Both the position numbers and the translations under genes were made by a program. Of a DNA stretch of 5,100 bases, positions 1-5,100 are shown piece by piece. This DNA is from Nitrospirota bacterium (lineage in GTDB: Bacteria; Nitrospirota; Thermodesulfovibrionia; Thermodesulfovibrionales; Dissulfurispiraceae), in assembly GCA_013349595.1 (NCBI GenBank), contig DUZI01000108.1, positions 1-5,100 on the forward strand. Reading direction: 5' to 3'. Position 1 is the first letter of the stretch; each line of letters begins with the position of its first letter. The notes below the pieces were generated by a model, which made no database searches, was not told the origin of the DNA, and saw only the letters and a program-made list of their open reading frames with translations.

Positions 1-583
1 CTTTTTTTACATCTGAAGGGAGGGCATTCCATTTGTCTTTATTCATAACTACAGCAAAAGAGACAACTGGTAAATTTACAATAAGCTCAAGCCCTTTTAG
101 GTCTTTAAAGCTTGTCAGAGGTGTCTTTGTCATAATGTTTGTTGGTTGACAAGTAAATGCAGTCAACACCTTTACCTTTTCAAATTCCTTTGGTTTATAT
201 TTTTCTATTAAATCGTAAAGGACAAAACTTGCAATCTTTGCATTTGTAAATTCATGTGGTAAATCAATCGCTTCAGAGAGAGGAAAACGACCAGGGTGAT
301 AACTCATGGCAAAGTTACCAATATCGGCAGAACCAGCGATAACACCCTCAAAAATACCTTTTGCAGGTAAAAGCGTCCCCCCAGAAAAGGTCTGAACCGT
401 TGACCTTACCATTAGTCTTTTTTTCTACTTCCTTTGCCCATCTTTTCATCTGAACACTTGGAAATGTTGCAGCAGGCGGGAAGTTAGCATAAGTGAGGGT
501 TATTGTGGACTGTGTAAAGCCTACATCTGTAAAAACCACTGTTATTAATGTTAGAGAAAGCATAAGAAGATTCTCAAAACCAT
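1..583 (-). pseudogene. dctP: Broken TRAP transporter substrate-binding protein (DctP family), partial
   Basis: DctP proteins are periplasmic solute receptors that hand organic acids or similar ligands to a DctQM membrane permease. Read on the minus strand, the mature N-terminus ('ITLTYANFPPAATFPSVQMK') lies in one frame until about 398, and the rest ('VQTFSGGTLLPAKGIFEG', 'GNFAMSYHPGRFPLSEAIDL', 'SFAVVMNKDKWNALPSDVKK') lies in another. Removing one base of the CC at 397-398 restores continuity. A second disruption is likely at 551-563: the ATG at 583 has the ribosome binding site and a positively charged signal-peptide start (MVLRIFLCFL) but reaches TAA at 551-553, while the signal peptide continues in the frame of the ATG at 563. 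In addition, about 60 residues usual for the family, including the ALQ-GVVDG region, are missing at about 70-90, where 'DLKGLELIV' joins 'NLPVVSFAVV' directly. No intact product can be made from this reading. Isolated indels could be assembly errors, but the deletion argues for real decay. No DctQ or DctM gene is visible; the gene runs off the left edge. Confidence 0.85.
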
Positions 584-590
584 TTTACTG

Positions 591-595
591 CCTCT
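591..595 (-). promoter_or_regulatory. Ribosome binding site supporting the 583 start of the dctP remnant
   Basis: The minus strand reads AGAGG seven bases before the ATG at 583. The in-frame ATG at 563 has no comparable site and would give a signal peptide with no positive charge. This is the main reason to place the ancestral start at 583 and to infer a frameshift inside the signal peptide. Confidence 0.55.
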
Positions 596-621
596 AATTT
601 GATTTTCTTAGAATTTCTCCC

Positions 622-638
622 CTCTTCTTTGTGAAGAG
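622..638. repeat. Small inverted repeat upstream of the dctP remnant
   Basis: CTCTTC and GAAGAG form perfect 6-bp arms around a 5-base TTTGT loop, about 40 bases upstream of the proposed dctP start. On the minus strand it is followed by GGGGAGAAATTC with no T-run, so it is not a terminator of that strand. It could be a leader hairpin or an operator of the former dctP gene; the sequence does not decide. Confidence 0.35.
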
Positions 639-720
639 AACTTTTTGCAGTAAACTTGAAGAAGCAATTTTATTGAAAAAAAACAAAAAAAAATAAATTA
701 TGGGAGTTGAATTCTCTATT
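639..720 (-). other. T-rich tract downstream of the metal exporter gene
   Basis: Immediately after the exporter stop codon the minus strand enters an AT-rich stretch with two long T-runs (about 675-698 on the plus strand, written there as A-runs). I found no strong GC-rich stem in front of them, so this is at best a weak or Rho-aided end for the tgt-exporter transcript. No gene is visible between 584 and 720. Confidence 0.3.
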
Positions 721-1584
721 TCACCTTACTTCTTTTGGCTCTATATGGACGACAACATCTACTATTTCTGGTATCTTTGTTTTCAATTCGTCTTCTACTT
801 CATGGGCAATCCTATGGGCATCTCTTACTGTAAGTTCTGCTCTTACTAATATATGTAAATCTACAAAAAAGCATGTTTTTACTCCCCTTGTTCTTATATT
901 ATGACATTCAATTACTCCTTTGTGTTGACAAACTATATCTTTTATTAAAAATACATCTGCAGTGCTTTTATCTACCAAAACATCTGCAGACTCCCTAATA
1001 ATCTGAAAACCTGTATAAGCCACAATAAATCCTACTACTGAACCTGTAATTACATCCGCAAATTTAAAGCCAACCATCTGTAAAACTATACCAATGATTA
1101 CTCCAATGGTAACGAAAACATCTGAAAGGGTATGTTTTGAATCTGCTGATAAAAACTCACTTTTCAGTCGAACAGACATCTTTTTTTCATAAATAACTAC
1201 AAAAATATTTACACATAAGGTTAGTAACATAATTATTAAGCTTAAAAAATTTAATTCCGGCCTATGTCCTTTAAAGATTGCTTCATAGACATTTTTAAAG
1301 ATTTCATAACAAGCGACAAACATAAGTATCCCGATAAATATCGTAAAAAGTGTCTCAACTTTTCTATGTCCATAGTGATGAGTTTTATCTGGTGGTTGAC
1401 TTGACAGGCTGATACCTACTATGCCAATTATGTTTGAAATGCCATCAAATAGAGAATGATATCCATCTGATAAAATACCTACAGAATCAGTAATATACCC
1501 ATAAATTATCTTTCCGAATGAGACAGAAAGATTTAGAAAAAGGGTAATGTATAAAACTTTTTTAATTTGTGCTATTCTTTGCAA
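721..1584 (-). CDS. Cation diffusion facilitator metal exporter (YiiP/FieF-like)
   Basis: Inner-membrane, proton-coupled exporter of divalent metal ions (Zn2+, Fe2+ or similar) that works as a homodimer. From the TTG start the product is 287 residues (YiiP has 300). Six hydrophobic segments lie at about 9-30, 35-60, 78-100, 113-132, 148-172 and 176-200, followed by a cytoplasmic ferredoxin-like domain. The transport site is H43 and D47 in 'SDGYHSLFD' (helix 2) and H151 and D155 in 'ADSKHTLSD' (helix 5). The loop site is 'HHYGHRKVE' with D66, H70 and H73. The C-terminal zinc ligands are H228, H244, H257, H280 and E282. These sit within three or four residues of the YiiP positions. H rather than D at the first transport position is common in zinc exporters, so Zn2+ is favoured, but this is inferred. 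An ATG at 1638 would add 18 residues, but it overlaps tgt by 77 bases and has a poor ribosome binding site. The TTG at 1584 has GGGAGAG in front and overlaps tgt by 23 bases. Confidence 0.93.
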   Translation of the reverse strand: MQRIAQIKKVLYITLFLNLSVSFGKIIYGYITDSVGILSDGYHSLFDGISNIIGIVGISLSSQPPDKTHHYGHRKVETLFTIFIGILMFVACYEIFKNVYEAIFKGHRPELNFLSLIIMLLTLCVNIFVVIYEKKMSVRLKSEFLSADSKHTLSDVFVTIGVIIGIVLQMVGFKFADVITGSVVGFIVAYTGFQIIRESADVLVDKSTADVFLIKDIVCQHKGVIECHNIRTRGVKTCFFVDLHILVRAELTVRDAHRIAHEVEDELKTKIPEIVDVVVHIEPKEVR

Positions 1585-2680
1585 AGATACTCTCCCAGTG
1601 TTTTTTAAAGGAAGTAAATTCTTTATTTTTAATGGCATTTCTCATTTGTGCAAAGAAATATTGATAAAAATGAAGATTATGGATTGAATTTAGACGCATA
1701 GACAAAATCTCCCTTGCCATAAAGAGATGCCTCAAATAAGCCTTAGAATAGTTTTTACAGGTATAGCAATCACAGTTATAATCAAGTGGCGAGGGGTCAG
1801 ATTTAAACTCCGTCCTTTTAATACTAATTTTCCCGTGACTTGTAAATAAAGTTCCATTTCTGGCATTCCTTGTGGGCATAACACAATCAAACATATCAAA
1901 ACCAGCCTCAACTGCTATCATCACATCTAATAAATCACCCACACCCATCAGGTATCTTGCCTTTTCCTTAGGCATCATTGGGGTAATGAAATTAATGATT
2001 TCATATTTTTCATCATCTGGCTCCCCTACACTTAATCCGCCCACTGCAAATCCATCAAAATCTATCTCCTGCAGTTGTTCAAATGATTGACTCCTTAAAT
2101 CTTTGTATAAGCCACCCTGTATTATCCCAAAAATATATTTATCATCACTTTTATGCTTTAAAAAATAATCCTTACACCTCTTTGCCCATCTTGTTGTCAA
2201 TAATAAAGAGGACTTTACATAGTCATAATCTGATGGATATGGGGTGCATTCATCAAGACACATTAAAATATCAGAGTCAAGATTTAATTGTATCTCTATA
2301 GCCTTTTCTGGAGTCAAAAAATGACTTGATCCATCAAGATGGGAGCGAAATTGAACACCTTCTTCACTGATCTTCCTCAATGGAGAAAGGCTATAGACCT
2401 GGAAACCACCACTATCAGTAAGGATTGGTTTATGCCAATTCATAAATTTATGGAGTCCACCAAGACAAGAGATAATCTCGTCTCCAGGTCTTAAATAAAG
2501 ATGATAGGTATTTGAAAGGATTATTTCAGCGCCTAATTCAAGTAATTCTTCTGAAGAGACAGCCTTTACAACTGCTTGAGTACCCACAGGCATAAAGGCT
2601 GGGGTGTGAATGTTACCCCTTTTGGTGCATATAACACCACAACGGGCGCAGGAATCAACAAAATTAATATCAAATTGCAT
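1562..2680 (-). CDS. tgt: Queuine/preQ1 tRNA-guanine transglycosylase (Tgt)
   Basis: Cytoplasmic enzyme that swaps guanine-34 in the anticodon of Asp, Asn, His and Tyr tRNAs for preQ1, the entry of the queuosine base into tRNA. The product is 372 residues (E. coli Tgt: 375). Residue numbers almost match E. coli: D89 in 'TDSGGFQVYS' (general acid/base), D265 in 'FDCVMPTRNARNGTLFT' (covalent nucleophile), and the zinc site C303, C305, C308 ('CDCYTC') with H334. 'GGLSVGEP' (214-221) and 'YLMGVG' (243-248) are typical substrate-pocket loops. The protein appears complete and functional. The ATG at 2680 is chosen because the only upstream in-frame start, TTG at 2692, lies within the foot of a perfect hairpin just two bases from AGGGG. 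The ATG itself has no clear ribosome binding site. The end overlaps the metal exporter, suggesting one transcript. No other queuosine gene is in the window. Confidence 0.97.
   Translation of the reverse strand: MQFDINFVDSCARCGVICTKRGNIHTPAFMPVGTQAVVKAVSSEELLELGAEIILSNTYHLYLRPGDEIISCLGGLHKFMNWHKPILTDSGGFQVYSLSPLRKISEEGVQFRSHLDGSSHFLTPEKAIEIQLNLDSDILMCLDECTPYPSDYDYVKSSLLLTTRWAKRCKDYFLKHKSDDKYIFGIIQGGLYKDLRSQSFEQLQEIDFDGFAVGGLSVGEPDDEKYEIINFITPMMPKEKARYLMGVGDLLDVMIAVEAGFDMFDCVMPTRNARNGTLFTSHGKISIKRTEFKSDPSPLDYNCDCYTCKNYSKAYLRHLFMAREILSMRLNSIHNLHFYQYFFAQMRNAIKNKEFTSFKKHWESIFAKNSTN
1590..1595 (-). promoter_or_regulatory. Ribosome binding site that favours a TTG start for the metal exporter
   Basis: The minus strand reads GGGAGAG about five bases before the TTG at 1584, still inside the last codons of tgt. 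The alternative ATG at 1638 has only a weak GAG very close to the start. Placement inside the end of tgt suggests translational coupling of the two genes. Confidence 0.55.
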
Positions 2681-2722
2681 TTTAAAACACAAAACCCCTA
2701 TGGAGTAATTTCATAGGGGTTT
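2681..2722 (-). terminator. Hairpin terminator after the universal stress protein gene
   Basis: AAACCCCTATG (2692-2702) and CATAGGGGTTT (2712-2722) are perfect 11-bp arms around a 9-base loop (2703-2711). On the minus strand the stem is followed by T, GTG and TTTT, a Rho-independent pattern, and it begins 15 bases after the stress-protein stop. Because it ends only 11 bases before the tgt ATG, it is also part of the tgt leader if there is read-through or an internal promoter. Its four G-C pairs sit near the base of the stem. Confidence 0.75.
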
Positions 2723-2736
2723 GCTTATAATATATT

Positions 2737-3177
2737 TTAACCTGCCCTAATGGCCATTACTGCACATTTTGAATATCTTACAACTCTTTCTGCAGTGCTG
2801 CCAAAGAGGACCCTATCAATTCCATGCCTTCCATGACTTCCTATTACGATTAAATCTATAGACTTATCATTGGCAAATTTAACTATCTCTTCATAGGGAA
2901 CACCCCTCAAAACAACATACTCAACATCTTTAAAATCCTTTCTTTGAGCAAAACCAAACTTTTCCAGTTCCTTCATTGCACCACTTTCAAGTTCTTTATA
3001 CATTTCGCTTACTGATATATGAGGCACATAAAGACCTGACACTGTTGAAATATCATAAACTACATGCATCATATAAAGCTTTGACGAAAATTTTTTTGCC
3101 ATCTCTACTGCATAATACATAGCCTTAAGGGCTCCTTCAGAAAAATCAGTTGGGAAGAGAATACTTTTAAATTCCAT
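2737..3177 (-). CDS. Universal stress protein, ATP-binding type
   Basis: Small cytoplasmic UspA-superfamily protein of 146 residues, the usual single-domain length. The N-terminal strand 'ILFPTDFSE' carries D11 at the expected nucleotide-site position. The C-terminal loop fits G-x2-G-x9-G-S exactly: G113, G116, G126 and S127, in 'IGSHGRHGIDRVLFGST'. This pattern marks ATP-binding members (MJ0577 and TeaD type), as opposed to E. coli UspA, which lacks it. Such proteins usually dimerise and act in stress survival or as nucleotide-dependent regulators; the specific role here cannot be read from sequence. It has a strong AAAGGAGG ribosome binding site, its own sigma70-like promoter and a terminator behind it, so it is probably a single-gene unit. 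Some ATP-binding family members (TeaD) regulate TRAP transporters, but the TRAP remnant here is 2 kb away and broken, so a link is only speculative. Confidence 0.95.
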   Translation of the reverse strand: MEFKSILFPTDFSEGALKAMYYAVEMAKKFSSKLYMMHVVYDISTVSGLYVPHISVSEMYKELESGAMKELEKFGFAQRKDFKDVEYVVLRGVPYEEIVKFANDKSIDLIVIGSHGRHGIDRVLFGSTAERVVRYSKCAVMAIRAG

Positions 3178-3187
3178 AATTAACAGA

Positions 3188-3195
3188 CCTCCTTT
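3188..3195 (-). promoter_or_regulatory. Strong ribosome binding site of the universal stress protein gene
   Basis: The minus strand reads AAAGGAGG, ten bases upstream of the ATG at 3177. It is the only near-consensus Shine-Dalgarno site seen before any start in the window, which suggests high translation of the stress protein. Confidence 0.8.
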
Positions 3196-3200
3196 ATAAA

Positions 3201-3229
3201 TTTATATACATCCTTTGAGGATGTGTAAA
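3201..3229 (-). promoter_or_regulatory. Sigma70-type promoter of the universal stress protein gene with a palindromic spacer
   Basis: On the minus strand a TTTACA -35 element (3224-3229) is followed after exactly 17 bases by a TATAAA -10 element (3201-3206). Transcription would begin near 3193-3195, giving a very short leader that starts at the ribosome binding site. The spacer contains ACATCCT-CAA-AGGATGT, a perfect 7-bp inverted repeat at 3208-3224 that just touches the -35 element. Its placement between the two promoter elements is where a repressor, or a MerR-like activator, would bind. No binding protein can be named. Confidence 0.6.
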
Positions 3230-3375
3230 GCATAAATATTTATAACTTAAAACCTGAAAATTACCTTTTTAAGCCCAAATCCCAATACGTTTGTATGACC
3301 CTGTGTTTTATATTAAGGTAGATTGTCAAGCACTTTTTTTATTTTTAGAACTTTTAGCCACTAATTTGAAGCAAT
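3230..3375. other. Intergenic region between coaX and the universal stress protein gene
   Basis: No open reading frame with a credible start and no tRNA-like fold was recognised. On the minus strand a perfect TTGACA occurs at 3324-3329, but the nearest TATAAA is only 11 bases downstream, too close for a standard promoter. The part around 3260-3310 is less AT-rich than the flanks (CCCAAATCCCAATACG on the plus strand) and could hold a leader or regulatory site; nothing more can be supported. Confidence 0.3.
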
Positions 3376-3399
3376 CTTTTTAAAAAGAGAGCCTCTTTT
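3375..3399 (-). terminator. Weak candidate terminator after coaX
   Basis: Seven-base arms, AAAAGAG (3383-3389) and CTCTTTT (3393-3399), enclose a 3-base loop just downstream of the coaX stop codon, and the minus-strand copy ends in a short T-run. The overlapping palindrome TCTTTTTAAAAAGA (3375-3388) offers a competing fold. The stem is mostly A-T pairs, so termination would be weak. Confidence 0.4.
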
Positions 3400-3406
3400 A
3401 GGTAAT

Positions 3407-4186
3407 CTATTCATTGTAATTTCTCTCATAGATAACCCTTAGACCTTCAAAGATTAAATTTGGATTTAATTCATAAGACCTCTTTATAAAACTACTAATT
3501 AACAAAGCACTACCACCTGTAAGAACTAATTGTAACTTACAATCCCTTGCCTCCTCAATATCTTTTATGAATCGCTCGATTGCACCTGTAGTGCCTAAAA
3601 TCACACCTGTTTTTATGGCTGAACTTGTATCAATATCATAAGGCTGAAAGACCTTATCAGCCTTAATGAGAGGTAGTTTTGCAGTACCCTTATGGATACA
3701 ATTTAACATCATATTTATCCCAGGCATTATTGAACTCCCTATAAACTTACCTTCATTATTTACAACAGAGATGGTAGTTGCTGTGCCAAAGTCAGCGACT
3801 GCAACTGACTTTTTATAAATGTTATAAGCACCAGCCATGTTGGCTACTCTATCACTACCAATTGTTTTTTTACAATTTCTATCAATATTTATAACAATGT
3901 CCCTTACATCATTCAAATTAACAACAGAATTTGTATTGACATCATCAAGTATATGTTTTATCAAAAAGTCAATTGAAGGAACAACAGAAGATATTATTGC
4001 ATTAAAAGATATATTGCTATTTTTTTTAAAAAAAGAATATATAAACTTCATCGTTTTTGCTTTTTGTGCTTTAATTTCACTTGTAAGATAGGTCTTTTTG
4101 TCCAAAATGATGTCTAAATGTGAATCTTTAAAAAAAACAAAGCTCGTTGTAGTATTACCTATATCAATTGTAAGCAATGGTGGCAT
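3407..4186 (-). CDS. coaX: Type III pantothenate kinase (CoaX)
   Basis: Cytoplasmic kinase that phosphorylates pantothenate to 4'-phosphopantothenate, the first committed step of coenzyme A synthesis. The protein has the acetate/sugar kinase-like (ASKHA) fold and 259 residues, a typical CoaX length. The phosphate-1 motif is 'DIGNTTT' with D8, G10 and N11. The pantothenate and catalytic motif is 'GSDRVANMAGAY' with D112 as the expected general base and R113. The phosphate-2 region is 'VADFGTATTISV' with D132, the usual monovalent-cation ligand. 'PGINMM' (155-160), 'TGGSA' (223-227) and the closing 'EGL' (247-249) follow in family order. The family normally reads GADR; S111 replaces A here, a mild change. 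The ATG at 4186 is the only ATG near the conserved start, but no ribosome binding site precedes it. A TTG three codons later would give the common MLLTIDIGNT beginning and also lacks one. A -10-like TATTAT seven bases before the ATG suggests a leaderless message. Confidence 0.96.
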   Translation of the reverse strand: MPPLLTIDIGNTTTSFVFFKDSHLDIILDKKTYLTSEIKAQKAKTMKFIYSFFKKNSNISFNAIISSVVPSIDFLIKHILDDVNTNSVVNLNDVRDIVINIDRNCKKTIGSDRVANMAGAYNIYKKSVAVADFGTATTISVVNNEGKFIGSSIMPGINMMLNCIHKGTAKLPLIKADKVFQPYDIDTSSAIKTGVILGTTGAIERFIKDIEEARDCKLQLVLTGGSALLISSFIKRSYELNPNLIFEGLRVIYERNYNE

Positions 4187-4193
4187 TTTATAA

Positions 4194-4223
4194 ATAATAT
4201 TTACTTATCCATTAAAATTTAAA
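4194..4223 (-). promoter_or_regulatory. Candidate promoter of a leaderless coaX transcript
   Basis: On the minus strand TTTAAA (4218-4223; four of six matches to TTGACA) lies 18 bases before TATTAT (4194-4199; one mismatch to TATAAT). The -10 element ends seven bases before the coaX ATG, so transcription would start at or next to the start codon. In such AT-rich DNA chance matches are frequent; the support is the positional fit plus the missing ribosome binding site. Confidence 0.4.
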
Positions 4224-4225
4224 CT

Positions 4226-5100
4226 ATGATATACTCAAAGATAAATTATACATTAAATACTATCTATTCTTTTAGATTAATTCAATGGAAACTTATAGAA
4301 AATTTAAAAATACAATTAAAAACTATTTTAAGATTCGTTGATTTCTACTTGAAACATTTTAAGACTATTGTTTTGTCAACAGTTGTGATTGTGCTCTCTA
4401 TAATTATTTTTTTAGGCTGGTCTTCTGCAAAGAAAGTTAGAGAGGTAGTCATAGATGATTTCAATAAACAACAACTTGTCCTTGCACAATATGTTGCAAG
4501 CATTATAGAAACCAATATCTCTCATCTTAAAAGGGAACTAATTCTCTTAAGTTTATCCCCTACAATACAAAATAATGAAAAAAATTTCTTATCTACAAGA
4601 CTCAACATAACTTTTTCAAGTATAAAAGAAGTTGGTGCTATTGAAATTAAATTTATTAATACTATTTCCAAAACAACCTTTGTGATAAAACAGGATTCTC
4701 AAGAAAATCGAAAAATAACATCAAACGAAAATGAGTTATTAGAGAAACAAAAAGACCCAATGTCAACAAGAGAGATAGTAATAAACGATTTAAATATGAA
4801 TATTGATGGTCAAAATAAAAATATCATGGAGATTTCCATACCAGTATGGAAGACAAAATCAGCAAATAAAAAACCTCTAAAAGAAAAGGATTTTTCAGGC
4901 ATAATTATCTTTTTAGTTGATACAAGAAGTTTAATTGAAAAGTTAATAAGTTCAATAAAATCAGTAAAATATGGTTATGTTTGGATTATTAACAATACTG
5001 GATTATTTTTTTATCATCCTGAATCAGAACTTATTGGTAAAAATGCCTTTTTAGCAAGGCAGGAAAAAAATCCTAAACTTTCTTTTGTTGAAATAAACGA
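4226..5100 (+). CDS. Membrane sensor protein with extracellular Cache-like domain, probable histidine kinase, N-terminal part
   Basis: An open frame runs without a stop from the ATG at 4226 to the window edge (291 codons). Residues 1-47 are basic and cytoplasmic, 48-65 form one transmembrane helix ('IVLSTVVIVLSIIIFLGW'), and the remainder is an extracytoplasmic domain beginning with a long helix (about 71-110). The stretch 'YGYVWIINNTGLFFYHP' followed by 'ESELIGKNAF' (249-275) resembles the ligand-binding Cache core of many two-component sensor kinases in anaerobic proteobacteria, where a second membrane helix, HAMP or PAS domains and a kinase core usually follow. The output domain lies outside the window, so a chemoreceptor or diguanylate cyclase remains possible. 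The 47-residue cytoplasmic tail before the helix is long for this class. No ribosome binding site precedes 4226; a later start such as the TTG codon for residue 42 cannot be excluded. The gene diverges from coaX across 39 bases. Confidence 0.8.
   Translation, partial: MIYSKINYTLNTIYSFRLIQWKLIENLKIQLKTILRFVDFYLKHFKTIVLSTVVIVLSIIIFLGWSSAKKVREVVIDDFNKQQLVLAQYVASIIETNISHLKRELILLSLSPTIQNNEKNFLSTRLNITFSSIKEVGAIEIKFINTISKTTFVIKQDSQENRKITSNENELLEKQKDPMSTREIVINDLNMNIDGQNKNIMEISIPVWKTKSANKKPLKEKDFSGIIIFLVDTRSLIEKLISSIKSVKYGYVWIINNTGLFFYHPESELIGKNAFLARQEKNPKLSFVEIN

Noticed and set aside
348..563. A separate 71-residue secreted protein at 348-563
   Set aside because: Its N-terminal part is the DctP start and its last residues are frameshifted DctP sequence; it is a fragment of the pseudogene.
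707..904. Short plus-strand open frames at 707-904, 1872-2090, 2083-2301 and 3837-4091
   Set aside because: They lie opposite well-supported genes (exporter, tgt, coaX), have no recognisable motifs or ribosome binding sites, and are expected by chance.
432..2192. A 13-base direct repeat, CTTTGCCCATCTT, at 432-444 and 2180-2192
   Set aside because: Both copies encode an R-W-A-K stretch in unrelated intact coding contexts (DctP and Tgt), so coincidence is the simplest explanation.
2681..2740. A preQ1 riboswitch in front of tgt
   Set aside because: The site is a simple symmetrical hairpin; the C-rich loop and A-rich tail of preQ1 aptamers are not visible.
3307..3329. A second stress-protein promoter built on the perfect TTGACA at 3324-3329
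   Set aside because: The only -10-like TATAAA is 11 bases away, and at 16-18 bases there is no match.
1..5100. Mobile element, CRISPR array, defence system or RNA gene
   Set aside because: No transposase or integrase motifs, flanking repeats, regularly spaced repeats or tRNA/rRNA-like segments were seen; apart from the broken dctP the content is housekeeping, metal transport and signalling.

Overview
This AT-rich window (roughly two-thirds A+T by eye) looks like chromosomal DNA of an anaerobic Gram-negative bacterium. A Desulfobacterota- or Nitrospirota-like lineage is the best guess. That rests on the flavour of two proteins, the TRAP binding-protein remnant and the extracellular sensor with its 'FYHPESELIGKNAF' stretch, and not on any marker gene, so it is tentative.

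Layout, left to right. 1-583 (minus): a decayed TRAP-transporter substrate-binding protein gene (DctP family) running off the left edge, with two frame disruptions and an internal deletion. 584-720: T-rich tract plus a small hairpin. 721-1584 (minus): a cation diffusion facilitator metal exporter with every YiiP/FieF-type metal-site residue present. 1562-2680 (minus): tgt, tRNA-guanine transglycosylase, whose end overlaps the start of the exporter. 2681-2722: a perfect 11-bp hairpin followed by a T-rich run. 2737-3177 (minus): an ATP-binding-type universal stress protein with a recognisable sigma70 promoter carrying a palindrome in its spacer. 3178-3406: intergenic region. 3407-4186 (minus): coaX, type III pantothenate kinase. 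4187-4225: a 39-bp divergent spacer. 4226 to beyond the right edge (plus): the extracellular sensor part of a membrane signalling protein, probably a histidine kinase, cut by the window end.

The genes do not form one pathway. tgt and the metal exporter are probably co-transcribed and translationally coupled. The stress-protein gene seems to be its own unit, closed by the hairpin before tgt. coaX and the sensor gene diverge from a spacer too short for two conventional promoters with ribosome binding sites, so a leaderless coaX transcript is proposed.

No mobile element, CRISPR array, rRNA or tRNA gene was seen. I did not find a convincing new multi-gene system. The most noteworthy points are the multiply broken dctP, the palindrome inside the stress-protein promoter, and the compact coaX/sensor divergent region.
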